Positions 42,230 to 50,958 of a stretch of DNA of 64,000 bases are shown piece by piece. This DNA comes from Microlunatus speluncae. GTDB lineage: Bacteria > Actinomycetota > Actinomycetes > Propionibacteriales > Propionibacteriaceae. Within the stretch, counting starts at the first letter, position 1. Every line of letters begins with the position of its first letter. The stretch spans positions 558,001-622,000 of the forward strand of contig NZ_VKCZ01000020.1 in assembly GCF_009299835.1 (NCBI RefSeq), read 5' to 3'. The notes beneath the pieces are model-generated. The model searched no databases. It was given only the letters and a program-made list of their open reading frames with translations, and was not told where the DNA came from. A program made the translations under genes and the position numbers.

Positions 42230-42283
42230 CCGAGTTGTCAGAACTGAGTTGTGCCCGGACACAACTCAGTTCTGACAACTCGG
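42230..42283. repeat. TTGTCAGA palindrome family, copy 6 (54 bases, perfect)
   Basis: Perfect 24-base arms with a 6-base loop: outer CCGAGTTGTCAGA, inner ACTGAGTTGTG. The arms are nearly those of copies 2 and 4. It lies between the MFS gene end and the polymerase gene start, both on the minus strand. Confidence 0.95.
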
Positions 42284-42299
42284 TGGGGATGGGGCGGAT

Positions 42300-43619
42300 T
42301 TACTCGCGGAGGCGAGTGGCCAGGCCGCGGCCGGCCAGCAGGATGGCAATGCAGCCGAGGACCGCGATCACCGAGGTGACTAGCCAGGGCAGCGCCGGCG
42401 TGGCGGCGAAGGTGATCGCGAAGGTGCCCGGAGCCGCGATGGTGGCCAGCGCGAACGAATACTGGAACACCGACAGATAGCTGGCCCGCGCGGCCGCCGG
42501 AGCGGCGTCCGAGGCCAGCCCCATCGACACCGGCGCGTGGGTCAGCTCGGCCACCGAGTAGATCAACACCGAGATGATCAAGCCGGGCACGATCAGCCAC
42601 AGCGGGGCCAGCCCGAGCGTGGCGGTGACCGCACCCCAGACGGCCCAGATCAGCCCGGCCACGACCAGCACCCGGATCCGGCGGAACCGTCGCGTTGCCC
42701 GCACCGCGATCCCCTGGCAGGTCGCGCCGAGGATCGTGTTCAACGCCAGCAGCGGCCCGATCAGCCAGGCCGGCGCGTCCAGCCCCTCGACCACGTACAG
42801 TGGCAGCCCGACGCCGAGAACCGTGCTGCAGAAGGCGAACAGGGTGTTCGCGGCGATCAGCAGCAGGTACGGGCGATCCCGGTGCACACCCCGCCGCGGT
42901 TGATCATCGGCCGGCGGCGGGACGATCTTCGGATGGCCCGGATCGCGGGCGAGCAGCACGGCCGCGGCCACGAAGCTGGCAGCGTTGACCGCCAACGCGA
43001 TCAGGTACGGCAGCGATCCCGACATGATCAACAACGCGCCCGCCAGCAACGCGCCGACGGCGAACCCGACGCCCTGGGTCATCCCGGACAGGGCAAACCA
43101 GGCGTCCTTGCCGGACCGGCGCTCGTTCTCCGGCTGGTCGTACGCGGCGGCCGCCTCGGCACCGTCGGCCGCGTCGGCGATCAACGAGAACACCGAGGAC
43201 CAGAAGGCTCGACCGCCGACCGCGTTGAGCAGGCAACAGGCGATCAGGATCGGCAGCGCCCGACCGGCCGGCACCGCGGCGAGCAGCAGGCCGGCGGTGC
43301 CGACCGCCTGCAGGAGCAGGGCGAAGATCACGATCGTCCGCGGTCCGACCCGGCCGGAGATCGCGGCCGACAGGGCGGGCACGGCGAGCGAAAGCACTCC
43401 CGACGCGGTCACCACGATGCCGGCGGTCGCCACCGGCAGCCCGGCAACGGTGATCAGATACAGCAGCACCAGCGGCCCGGCCAGGCCGGTGCCGATCGCG
43501 TCGACGCAGAGCGCGACGACGAGGGGGACGTGGCCCCGGATCGAGGGCAGACCCAGCAGCCGGGTCAGCGTGGGACGGGTCTTGGATCGAGAGTTTTCGG
43601 GCAGCGACGAACGGCGCAT
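42300..43619 (-). CDS. MFS transporter
   Basis: 439 residues with twelve membrane segments and a polar N-terminus. Signature stretches include GLAGPLVLLYLITVAGLPVA and SAELTHAP-like SVAELTHAPVSMGLASDA in the C-terminal half. Walk-through of helices is regular. ATG 43619 has GGAGG 8 bases upstream. Upstream there is no linked regulator. The substrate is unknown. Confidence 0.85.
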   Translation of the reverse strand: MRRSSLPENSRSKTRPTLTRLLGLPSIRGHVPLVVALCVDAIGTGLAGPLVLLYLITVAGLPVATAGIVVTASGVLSLAVPALSAAISGRVGPRTIVIFALLLQAVGTAGLLLAAVPAGRALPILIACCLLNAVGGRAFWSSVFSLIADAADGAEAAAAYDQPENERRSGKDAWFALSGMTQGVGFAVGALLAGALLIMSGSLPYLIALAVNAASFVAAAVLLARDPGHPKIVPPPADDQPRRGVHRDRPYLLLIAANTLFAFCSTVLGVGLPLYVVEGLDAPAWLIGPLLALNTILGATCQGIAVRATRRFRRIRVLVVAGLIWAVWGAVTATLGLAPLWLIVPGLIISVLIYSVAELTHAPVSMGLASDAAPAAARASYLSVFQYSFALATIAAPGTFAITFAATPALPWLVTSVIAVLGCIAILLAGRGLATRLRE

Positions 43620-44027
43620 GGAAGATGCCTCCGTGTCAGTGCCCACTCGTCCGCTTGTTGTCTCTGGACGCCTCCGGCGCCTGCGCGAAACGAGACCACT
43701 CCACCGGGATCGATCCCGACTACAGTTGGGGCTGTTTGCAAGGTTTTCCCGATCGTACGACAGGGTCCGCGGGCTGTCGACCGGCATGAGTGGGGAATCC
43801 GTCGCCGGGTAGTCCCGGCCGGATCCTCCCCAATCCCGCCGGGGATCCGGCCCGAAATCTCTTCGGCTCGTTGAGGATCCTCTTTGCCCTTCGACAGACT
43901 CAGGGACCGAGCAAGCGTCGGTGGGTCCCCTCGAAGGTGCGGGCAGGGTTTGGGGTTTCGTTCCCTGAGCCCGTCGAAGGGCAGGCCGGATGCGTCCGCC
44001 GCTCCTCAGACCCAGTCGCGGCGGTGA
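43620..44027. other. 408-base intergenic region with an inverted pair of dispersed repeats
   Basis: I see no gene. It contains the promoter of the MFS gene and two copies of the dispersed repeat in opposite orientation, at 43886-43907 (GCCCTTCGACAGACTCAGGG) and 43957-43982 (TTCGTTCCCTGAGCCCGTCG then AAGGGC), which could pair. Confidence 0.7.
43886..43982. repeat. Inverted pair of CCCTTCGACAGGCTCAGG repeats
   Basis: The left copy has one change (GACAGACTCAGGG), the right copy one (GAGCCCGTCGAAGGG). Their separation is about 49 bases. Confidence 0.8.
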
Positions 44028-44915
44028 TCAGCGACCGGCCAGCCAGCGTTCGGCGAGATGCCGGGCGTGGTGATGCATCCGGTCGGCGGCGACGGAATCG
44101 TCCTCGCGGAGGTGGACGGGCCAGACGAAGAGGACAGTCGCCAGCCCGGACGCGACGACCGTGCGGTCCAGTTCGACGGGGTCGAGGCCACGGAGCTCGG
44201 CGTACAACTCGATCATGTCGGCCAGCGGCACGGTCGCGCCCGAGGGCGTAGCCCGGCCGGCGGCGAAGGCCAGCTCGCCGCCGGGGCGGCCGATGCCGGT
44301 CGACTGCCAGTCGACCCAGATCAGTCCGTCGTCGTCGACCAGCAGATTGTCGGTGTGACAGTCACCGTGGTTGAAGCACCGCGGCACCGTGCGGGCGGCA
44401 CTGATCAGCGACTCGGGATCGTCGAAGAACGGTCGGAAGAGGTCGGCCTCACCGGGGCGTCGCCAGAAGCTCCGCCATCGCTCCGGATCGCTGCCGGGCA
44501 CGATCCCGTCCGCGCCGTGGCGCCATTGACCGCCGGGCGGCTTCGGCGTCTCGTGCAGCACGGCCAGATCCCGGGCGAGGGCCAGCCACAGCTCACGGGT
44601 CCACCGCTCCGCGGGCCTGATCGACGCGTGCGCCGAGAGCAGGATCGCCACGCACTCGTCGGATCGATGGTGGCCGAGAAGCTCGGGGGTCCGGACGCCG
44701 ACCTGGGCCCGCAACGTTCGGTAGAACGCGAGCTCGCGTTCGGCCGCGGTCCGATCCCAGCCGGACCGGGAGAAGGTGATCTTGACCACCGCCGGGGTCC
44801 CGTCGGCTCGGGTGGCGCGGCGCACCTGGGAACCCGACAGCCCGCCGTCAAGCCCGTCCGCGGCGATGGTGACGGCCAGTCGTGCGGCCACCTGCTCCAG
44901 CTCCGCCGCCGTCAT
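44028..44915 (-). CDS. Aminoglycoside phosphotransferase (APH)-fold kinase
   Basis: 295 residues. The catalytic loop HGDCHTDNLLVDDDG is at about residue 182, and the metal-binding WVDWQSTGIGRPGGELAF follows. It is a second APH-like kinase of the window, unrelated in detail to the one at 3274. The target is unknown. ATG 44915 follows AAGG. Divergent from the family-A polymerase. Confidence 0.85.
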   Translation of the reverse strand: MTAAELEQVAARLAVTIAADGLDGGLSGSQVRRATRADGTPAVVKITFSRSGWDRTAAERELAFYRTLRAQVGVRTPELLGHHRSDECVAILLSAHASIRPAERWTRELWLALARDLAVLHETPKPPGGQWRHGADGIVPGSDPERWRSFWRRPGEADLFRPFFDDPESLISAARTVPRCFNHGDCHTDNLLVDDDGLIWVDWQSTGIGRPGGELAFAAGRATPSGATVPLADMIELYAELRGLDPVELDRTVVASGLATVLFVWPVHLREDDSVAADRMHHHARHLAERWLAGR

Positions 44916-45025
44916 GCTCGGGACCTTAACCGGCCCGTCCGACACTTCGCCAGGGTTCGCCGCAGACCCACCGGGCGGCCGTCGATCCGGGACGGTGTCG
45001 GTGCCGCGCCGTAGAGTCGGCGACC

Positions 45026-46723
45026 GTGGAGGAGATCGCGGTCGCGGTCGAGGACGACCGGGTCGTGCTGCAGGGGCTCGACGGCGCGACGCGGCAGGAG
45101 CTGGATCGCGACGAAGCACCGGTCCGGTTCGCCGAGCTGGAGCGGTCGGGCGCGCGCTGGATCTGGGCCGAGACCAAGGACCTCTATCCGGAGTTGCTGC
45201 GGGCCGGGATCCGGCTCGAGCGCTGCGTCGACCTCCGGCTCGGCCACGCGATCCTGGCCCGGTCGACCTATCTCACCGAGCCGCCGGCCGCGACCGACGA
45301 GTTCTGGCACCGGTCGCCGGCCGACCTGGCCGAGGACGAACAGCCGACCCTGCTGGCCCGCCCGGTCGAGCGGGCCGATCTTGATCAGGTGATCGCGGAG
45401 CACCGCCGGCAGACCGAGGCGGTCGCCGGCTCACCGCACCGTGGCCGGCTCCGGCTGCTGCTCGCCGCCGAGTCGGCCGGCGCCCTGATCGCCGCCGAGC
45501 TGCATCACCACGGGCTTCCGTTCGACGTGGCGGTCCATGATCGACAACTGACCGGGTTGCTCGGACCCCGGCCACGGTTCGGCGGCCGGCCGGCCGTGCT
45601 GGAGGGCCTGCTCGGCGAGGTCCGGTCCGCGTTGCGGCTGCCGAGCCTGAATCCCGACTCGCCGCCCGAACTGCTCCGCGCGCTGCACACCGCCGGGCTG
45701 GATGCGACCAGCACCCGGCAGTGGGAGCTGTCCAAGCTCGATCACCCGGCGATCGCACCGCTGCTGACGTACAAGAAGCTGTCTCGGTTGCTCGCTGCCA
45801 ACGGCTGGGGCTGGGCCGATCAGTGGGTGCACGATGGCCGGTTCCGCCCCGACTACGTGCCGGCCGGCGTGGTCACCGGGCGCTGGGCCACCCGCGGCGG
45901 CGGGGCGCTGCAGATCCCGAAGCTGCTCCGCGGCGCGGTGACCGCCGATCCGGGTTGGCGGCTGGTCGTCGCGGACGCGGCCCAGCTGGAGCCGCGGGTG
46001 CTGGCCGCGATGGCGAGTGATCATCGGCTGGCCCGGGCCGCGCGTGGCGGCGATCTCTATCAGGGCCTGGTCGACGAGCGGGTGGTCGAGACGAGGGCCA
46101 AGGCGAAGGTGGCCATGCTCGGCGCCCTGTACGGCGCGACCACCGGCGAGTCCGGCCAGCTGATGCCGCGGCTGATCCGGGCCTATCCGCGGGCCACCGG
46201 GCTGGTCGAGGACGCCGCGCGGGCCGGCGAGCGGGGTGAGGTGGTGACCACCTGGCTCGGCCGGAGCTCACCGCCGCCGGGGGAGTCCTGGGCCCGGGTG
46301 CAGTCGGCCGCGAGCGACGCCGAGGCCGGGCCGGCTGAACAGCGGCGGGCGCGTCAGCAGGCCCGTGACTGGGGCCGGTTCACCCGCAACTTCGTGGTCC
46401 AGGGCACCGCCGCGGAGTGGGCGCTGTGCTGGATGGCCGATCTGCGCAATCGGCTGGCCGGGTTGGGGCCGCCGGAGCAGCGACCGTACCTGGTCTATTT
46501 CCTGCACGACGAGATCATCGTGCACACCCCGGATTCGCTGGCGGAGCAGGCCGAACAGGCGGTACGGGAAGCCGCCGCGACCGCGACCCGGCTGATGTTC
46601 GGCAGCTTCGAGATCGACCTGGCCCTCGACCTGGCGACGGTCACCAGCTATGCCGAGACCGAACCCGCGGCCGATCCGGTCGAACTGCTGGACGCCGAGG
46701 AAGAGCCCGCCGTCCTCGACTGA
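45026..46723 (+). CDS. Family-A DNA polymerase-like protein (bifunctional exo/polymerase annotation type)
   Basis: 565 residues, much shorter than Pol I (about 900). The C-terminal half is a family-A polymerase: motif A VVADAAQLEPRVLA (about 313), motif B TRAKAKVAMLGALYGATTG (about 356, with Leu replacing the usual Phe of the O-helix), motif C LHDEIIVH (about 492). The N-terminal half occupies the 3'-5' exonuclease position, but I cannot see the DEDD acidic residues. It has no 5' nuclease. This actinobacterial family probably functions in repair or lesion bypass. Confidence 0.85.
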   Translation: MEEIAVAVEDDRVVLQGLDGATRQELDRDEAPVRFAELERSGARWIWAETKDLYPELLRAGIRLERCVDLRLGHAILARSTYLTEPPAATDEFWHRSPADLAEDEQPTLLARPVERADLDQVIAEHRRQTEAVAGSPHRGRLRLLLAAESAGALIAAELHHHGLPFDVAVHDRQLTGLLGPRPRFGGRPAVLEGLLGEVRSALRLPSLNPDSPPELLRALHTAGLDATSTRQWELSKLDHPAIAPLLTYKKLSRLLAANGWGWADQWVHDGRFRPDYVPAGVVTGRWATRGGGALQIPKLLRGAVTADPGWRLVVADAAQLEPRVLAAMASDHRLARAARGGDLYQGLVDERVVETRAKAKVAMLGALYGATTGESGQLMPRLIRAYPRATGLVEDAARAGERGEVVTTWLGRSSPPPGESWARVQSAASDAEAGPAEQRRARQQARDWGRFTRNFVVQGTAAEWALCWMADLRNRLAGLGPPEQRPYLVYFLHDEIIVHTPDSLAEQAEQAVREAAATATRLMFGSFEIDLALDLATVTSYAETEPAADPVELLDAEEEPAVLD

Positions 46724-46730
46724 CTCCCAA

Positions 46731-46788
46731 CCCCGACTTGTCAGACTCTCACCACGCCAGGGCATGGTGAGAGTCTGACAAGTCGGGG
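46731..46788. repeat. TTGTCAGA palindrome family, copy 7 (58 bases)
   Basis: The inner arms CTCTCACCACGCC and GGCaTGGTGAGAG repeat copy 1, with one mismatch (A for G); the outer arms here are CCCCGACTTGTCAGA. The loop is AG as in copy 1. It lies between two convergent genes. Confidence 0.95.
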
Positions 46789-46794
46789 GTTGGG

Positions 46795-48150
46795 TTACGC
46801 CGACGGGGGGATGTTGGCGTTGTAGCGGAACACGTTGCCGGGATCGACCCGTGACTTGATCTTGGTCAGTCGGTCCCACGCGTCCGGGTCGAAGGCTGCC
46901 CGGACGTCGTCCGGGCCGGCGGTTCCACCGAGGAAGGTGAACAGTCGGCCGGCGCTGCGGCCGGACAGTTGTGCCAACACCCGGCCCTGGTGCGCCGCCA
47001 CCCGGTCCAGCTCGGCCGGTTCGGGGTCGGCGGACGACAGCCCGTTGATCATGGCCGCGCTGAAGCCTGCGGTGCGGTTGCCGACCGCGTTGGGTACGGC
47101 CGGCGGCTGGGCCAACGCGCCGCCGAGGTGACGCAACTCGAACACGGTCGGCACCGCCGCGCCCGGGCCGACGGCGGTGACCAGCTCCGTGATCATCGAC
47201 TGATCAAGATCACTCAGCAGGGTGCTGCGGTTGCGGTGCGGTGCCGGGTCGGTCGGGTCGTTGTTGATCGTCGCGATCTCCGCGTACGGCAGCACCCGGA
47301 ACCCGCCGAGCAGCGGCTCACCGATCGCCTGCAACGGTCGGACCAACTCCTCGGCCTGGTCGGCCGGGCCGGTCGAGGTGACCCGGATCGACAGCACGTG
47401 CCGGCCCCGGAGCGGCGGCGGCAGCACCGGCAGATCGGGCAGCGGCACCATCACCGCCGTCGAGGTGATCTCGTCGGGCACGGTGTCCAGCCATTCCCGC
47501 CAGGCCTTGAGTCCGCTCTCCAGCAGCGGCGTGTCGAAGAACAGCGACCCGCCGAACAGGTGCGGCTGCTCGAACAGTCCGATCTCGATCCCGGCGACGA
47601 CGCCGAAGTTGCCGCCGCCGCCTCGGACCGCCCAGAAGAGGTCGGGATCGCTGTCGGCGGTGATCATGGTGCGCTCACCGTCGGCGGTGATCAACTCGAT
47701 CCGGTGGACATGATCAGCAGCGAACCCGTAGCGGCGGGCGATCGGGCCGATCCCGCCGCCGAGGGCGTACGAGATCACGCCGACGCTGCGCGCGTTGCCG
47801 GCCAACCCGGCCAGGCCGTGCGCGGCGGTGGCTGCGACGACCTCGTCCCAGCGGGTGCCGGCGGCGACCCAGGCGGTGCGCCGCTCCGGGTCGACCTCGA
47901 CTCCGGTCAGCCGGGTGGTGTTGATCAACAAGCCGCCGTCGGTCCGGCCCGGGGTGCCGTGTCCGGTGGCCTGGACGGCGATCGGCAGCCCCTGGTCGCG
48001 GGCGTAGCGGACGGCGGAGGTCAGTTCTTCGGTGTCGCTCGGGGTAGCGATCAGGTCGGGCCGCAGCGGCCGGAAGGTCTGGAATCCGGTCCGGTGGTCG
48101 TCGTACCCGGGATCCCCGGGCCGGATCACGTCGATGGTGTCGGTGGTCAT
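46795..48150 (-). CDS. FAD-linked oxidase (BBE/VAO family)
   Basis: 451 residues of the vanillyl-alcohol oxidase fold. The covalent FAD-binding histidine is His64 (ATGHGTPGRTDGG). The typical ALGGGIGPIARRYG and AVRGGGGNFGVV follow, and the C-terminal berberine-bridge segment KSRVDPGNVFRYNANI is complete. The second (cysteine) flavin link of some members is absent. Substrate unknown; family members oxidise sugars or alkaloids. Divergent from the WYL regulator across a 63-base gap with a strong palindrome. Confidence 0.9.
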   Translation of the reverse strand: MTTDTIDVIRPGDPGYDDHRTGFQTFRPLRPDLIATPSDTEELTSAVRYARDQGLPIAVQATGHGTPGRTDGGLLINTTRLTGVEVDPERRTAWVAAGTRWDEVVAATAAHGLAGLAGNARSVGVISYALGGGIGPIARRYGFAADHVHRIELITADGERTMITADSDPDLFWAVRGGGGNFGVVAGIEIGLFEQPHLFGGSLFFDTPLLESGLKAWREWLDTVPDEITSTAVMVPLPDLPVLPPPLRGRHVLSIRVTSTGPADQAEELVRPLQAIGEPLLGGFRVLPYAEIATINNDPTDPAPHRNRSTLLSDLDQSMITELVTAVGPGAAVPTVFELRHLGGALAQPPAVPNAVGNRTAGFSAAMINGLSSADPEPAELDRVAAHQGRVLAQLSGRSAGRLFTFLGGTAGPDDVRAAFDPDAWDRLTKIKSRVDPGNVFRYNANIPPSA

Positions 48151-48168
48151 GCAGGCGATCCTAGGAAG

Positions 48169-48195
48169 CCTTGAGGACAGATCGTGTCCGCAAGG
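48169..48195. promoter_or_regulatory. Operator palindrome between the FAD oxidase and WYL regulator genes
   Basis: CCTTGAGGACA and TGTCCGCAAGG frame 5 central bases (GATCG). The two halves match except for the single unpaired base in each arm. Sitting in the divergent promoter, it is probably bound by the WYL-family protein. Confidence 0.7.
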
Positions 48196-48213
48196 TGAAA
48201 GAATCTTGATCCC

Positions 48214-49227
48214 ATGGATGTCACCGACCGCTCGCTGGCCCTGCTCGCGCTGCTGGCCGCCCGGTCGGCCTGGACCGGGGCCGAGCTGACCGAACGGCTC
48301 GACGTCACGCCGAGGACGCTGCGCCGCGACATCGCCCGGCTGCGCGTGATCGGCTACCGGATCGACAGCACGACCGGCACGGCCGGCGGCTACCGGCTCG
48401 CCGCCGGCACCCGGCTGCCGCCGCTGGTGTTCGACGACGAGGAGGCGGTGGCGATCGCGGCCCTGCTGGGTCAGGCCGAGGCCAGCCCGATCGAGGGCAT
48501 CGAGATCGCGGCGGTCCGGGCCCTGGGCAAACTGGAGCAGGTGCTGCCGCGCCGGCTGCGGGGCCGGGTGGCCGCCGTTGCCGCGGTGGCCCGGACTCCC
48601 GCGTCGAGCCCGGTCGGCGCGACCGGGGTGCGGCGCTGGCAGGCGCCGATCGACAGCGAGGTGCTGGCCCGGCTCGCGCTGGCCAGCCGGGACGGCGAGG
48701 TGATCGGCTTCGACTACCGGGATCGAGCCGGCCGGGCGACCCGGCGCCGGGTCGAGCCGCACCGGGTGATCACCGGCTTCGGCTGGTGGTATCTGATCGG
48801 CTTCGATCTCGACCGGGCCGACTGGCGCACCTTCCGGCTGGACCGGATCGACCGACCCGCCGGCACCGGTCAGACCGTGCCGCCGCGGCCGCCGCCCGAG
48901 GGTGGCGCGCAGGCGTACCTGTCCAGAACCCTGGCCGGAGCTCCGTACCGGCATCGGGTGATGATCATCATCGCGACGACGGAGGAGGAGATCCGGTCCC
49001 GGGTCGGCTTCCTGCTGCCCAGCCGGATCAGCCGGCTCGATGATCAACGGCACCAGGTGGACTTCGGTGCCGATGATCTTGGTGACGTGCTCACCGTCGC
49101 GCTGGCCCTGATCAGCCTCGGTCGGTCGTACGAACTCGACGGCACCCCGGAGCTGATCACCACCCTCCGACAATCCGCCGCCACCCTCGCCGACCACCTC
49201 CCACCCGAAGCCAGCCGCGACCGCTGA
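48214..49227 (+). CDS. WYL-domain HTH transcriptional regulator (YafY type)
   Basis: 337 residues. A winged HTH is at the N-terminus (WTGAELTERLDVTPRTLRRD), the WYL core is at about 175-215 (HRVITGFGWWYLIGFDLDRA then WRTFRLDRI), and a C-terminal WCX region follows. WYL proteins sense ligands, sometimes nucleic acids, and often regulate the adjacent divergent gene, here a FAD oxidase. Its 3' end is the start of a tandem-repeat array. Confidence 0.88.
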   Translation: MDVTDRSLALLALLAARSAWTGAELTERLDVTPRTLRRDIARLRVIGYRIDSTTGTAGGYRLAAGTRLPPLVFDDEEAVAIAALLGQAEASPIEGIEIAAVRALGKLEQVLPRRLRGRVAAVAAVARTPASSPVGATGVRRWQAPIDSEVLARLALASRDGEVIGFDYRDRAGRATRRRVEPHRVITGFGWWYLIGFDLDRADWRTFRLDRIDRPAGTGQTVPPRPPPEGGAQAYLSRTLAGAPYRHRVMIIIATTEEEIRSRVGFLLPSRISRLDDQRHQVDFGADDLGDVLTVALALISLGRSYELDGTPELITTLRQSAATLADHLPPEASRDR

Positions 49228-49952
49228 TCGCCGCCGCGACCTTTGCAGCGTTCGCGGCTGCCGATAGGGGTCGCGGCTGGGGTGAGGGTCGCCGCTGGGT
49301 CGAGGCTCGGGCCGCCGCGGGCTCGGGGCCGGCGGGCAGTAGGGGGTCGAGTCGGCCACCGGCTTGCCGACCTGGAGCAGGCGCCGGAGGGGACTCGGGC
49401 AGCGGCGCACGCGACTGTTGATCACTACCGCGACCTTTGCAGCGTTCGCGGCTGCCGATAAGGGTCGCGGCTGGGGTGAAGGGTCGCCACTGGCTGGAGG
49501 GTCGCGGCTTGGGCCGTCGCGAGCTTGGGGCCGGCAGGATGCGGGTGGACTCGGCCACCGGCTTGCCGACTTGGAGCCGGCGGAGGATTCGGGCAGCGGC
49601 GCACGCGACTGTTGATCGCCGCTGCGACCTTTGCAGTGGTCGCGGCTGCCGATAGCGGTCGCGGCTGGATGAGGGTCGCTGCTCGAGTCGGTCAGGCTCA
49701 GGGATTGGCGGGCCAGGTGAGGGGTGGAGTCGGGTGATGGGGGGACTCGGCTCGGCGCGCGACTGTTGATCGCCGCCGCGACCCTTGCAGCGGTCGCGGC
49801 TGCCGATAGGGGTCGCGGCTGGGGGCCGTCGGGCTCAGGCGCCGGCGGGCTGAGTGAGGGGTGATGGGTGGCTCGGGCTTAGGCGCGCGCGACTGTTGAT
49901 CGCCGACGCGACCCCTGCAGCGGTCGCGTATGCGGAGAAGGGTCGCGGCTAG
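49226..49952. repeat. Array of five palindromic tandem repeats
   Basis: Units begin at 49226, 49420, 49614, 49768 and 49898. The first two intervals are both exactly 194 bases, later ones 154 and 130. Each unit opens with GATCgCCGCCGCGACC, then TTTGCAGCGgTCGCGGCTGC and GATAgGGGTCGCGG. GCAGC pairs with GCTGC inside CCGCGACC/GGTCGCGG, giving a nested hairpin. The first two intervals also share GGCCACCGGCTTGCCGAC. There is no gene in the space. The last unit overlaps the LysR stop codon. I see no conserved spacer as in CRISPR. Confidence 0.85.
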
Positions 49953-50836
49953 GCGGCGCCGGTCGGGGTGAGGGCGGGGTCGGCGAGGAAGGCGCGGGCG
50001 GCGGCGCTGGGGCGGCGGCCGGCGGGGGTGGCGACGGCGAGTTCCCAGATCGGGGCCGGGTCGGCGAGGGGGACGAAGCGGGCCCGGGTCCGCTTGTCCC
50101 GGAAGCTTGTCGGGACCAGGGCGACGCCGAACCGTTCGGAGACCAGGTCGAGCAGGAAGTGGACGTCGTTGGCCTCCAGCGCGACCCGGCGTTCGATCCC
50201 CTCGGCGGCCAACACCCGGTCGGTCAGGTCCCGGGTGATCCAGCCGGGATTGAAGTCGACGAACGTCTCCTCCTTCAGGTCAGTCAGCCGGACCACCGGC
50301 TCGGCGGCAAGCGAATGATCGGGCGCACAGGCCAGCAGCAGCGGCTCGGCGGACAGCGGGCGCAGCGCGGCACCGGCCGGCTCGGTCGGCGGGATCGAGA
50401 CGAAGGCGACGTCAAGATCACCGCCGCGGACCTGGTCCAGCAGGTCGGTCGAGCCGGACTGCCGGAGCCGCAGCTCGACGCCGGGGTGGGCGCGGTGAAA
50501 CCGGGTCAGTAGGGCCGTGACATCCAGGCCGCCCAGACATTGCAGGGTGCCGATCGCCAGTCGCCCGGTGACCACGCCCTGGACCGCGGCGACCGCGTCC
50601 CGCGCGGCCTCGGCGGCGCCGACGGTGTGCCGTGCCTCGGACAGCAGCGCCCGGCCGGCGTCGGTCAGCTCGACGCTGCGGGTGTTGCGGATGAACAGTT
50701 CGGCGCCCAGCTCACGTTCCAGGGTCCGGATCGCGGTCGACAGGCCGGACTGGGCGACGTGCACCCGCTGCGCGGCCCGGGTGAAATGCCGTTCCTCGGC
50801 GACGGCGATGAAGTAGGAGAGGTGGCGGAGTTCCAT
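49949..50836 (-). CDS. LysR-family transcriptional regulator
   Basis: 295 residues. N-terminal winged HTH (MELRHLSYFIAVAEERHFTR, then RVHVAQSGLSTAIRTLERELG), then a periplasmic-binding-like effector domain. It is divergent from the aldo-keto reductase gene with a 122-base gap, the usual arrangement for a LysR protein controlling its neighbour. The last codons lie in the fifth unit of the tandem-repeat array. Confidence 0.9.
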   Translation of the reverse strand: MELRHLSYFIAVAEERHFTRAAQRVHVAQSGLSTAIRTLERELGAELFIRNTRSVELTDAGRALLSEARHTVGAAEAARDAVAAVQGVVTGRLAIGTLQCLGGLDVTALLTRFHRAHPGVELRLRQSGSTDLLDQVRGGDLDVAFVSIPPTEPAGAALRPLSAEPLLLACAPDHSLAAEPVVRLTDLKEETFVDFNPGWITRDLTDRVLAAEGIERRVALEANDVHFLLDLVSERFGVALVPTSFRDKRTRARFVPLADPAPIWELAVATPAGRRPSAAARAFLADPALTPTGAA

Positions 50837-50958
50837 GAGCGACCTTGATCCGAGATGGTGATCAGTGAGATCCGATTCTTCTGTTGGACAGGATAAAGCC
50901 AGGGCCGCAGGCTGGGTACGTTCACACCTTTCACGACCTAGCAGGGGAGCAAGCACTG

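Noticed and set aside
41250-42275. Plus-strand open frame antisense to the LigD-type polymerase
   Set aside because: Shadow of a gene with catalytic motifs on the other strand; its end lies in a palindrome.
49226-49952. Possible CRISPR array
   Set aside because: The units are long and palindromic, and the stretches between them are related to each other, not unique spacers; no cas genes are present.
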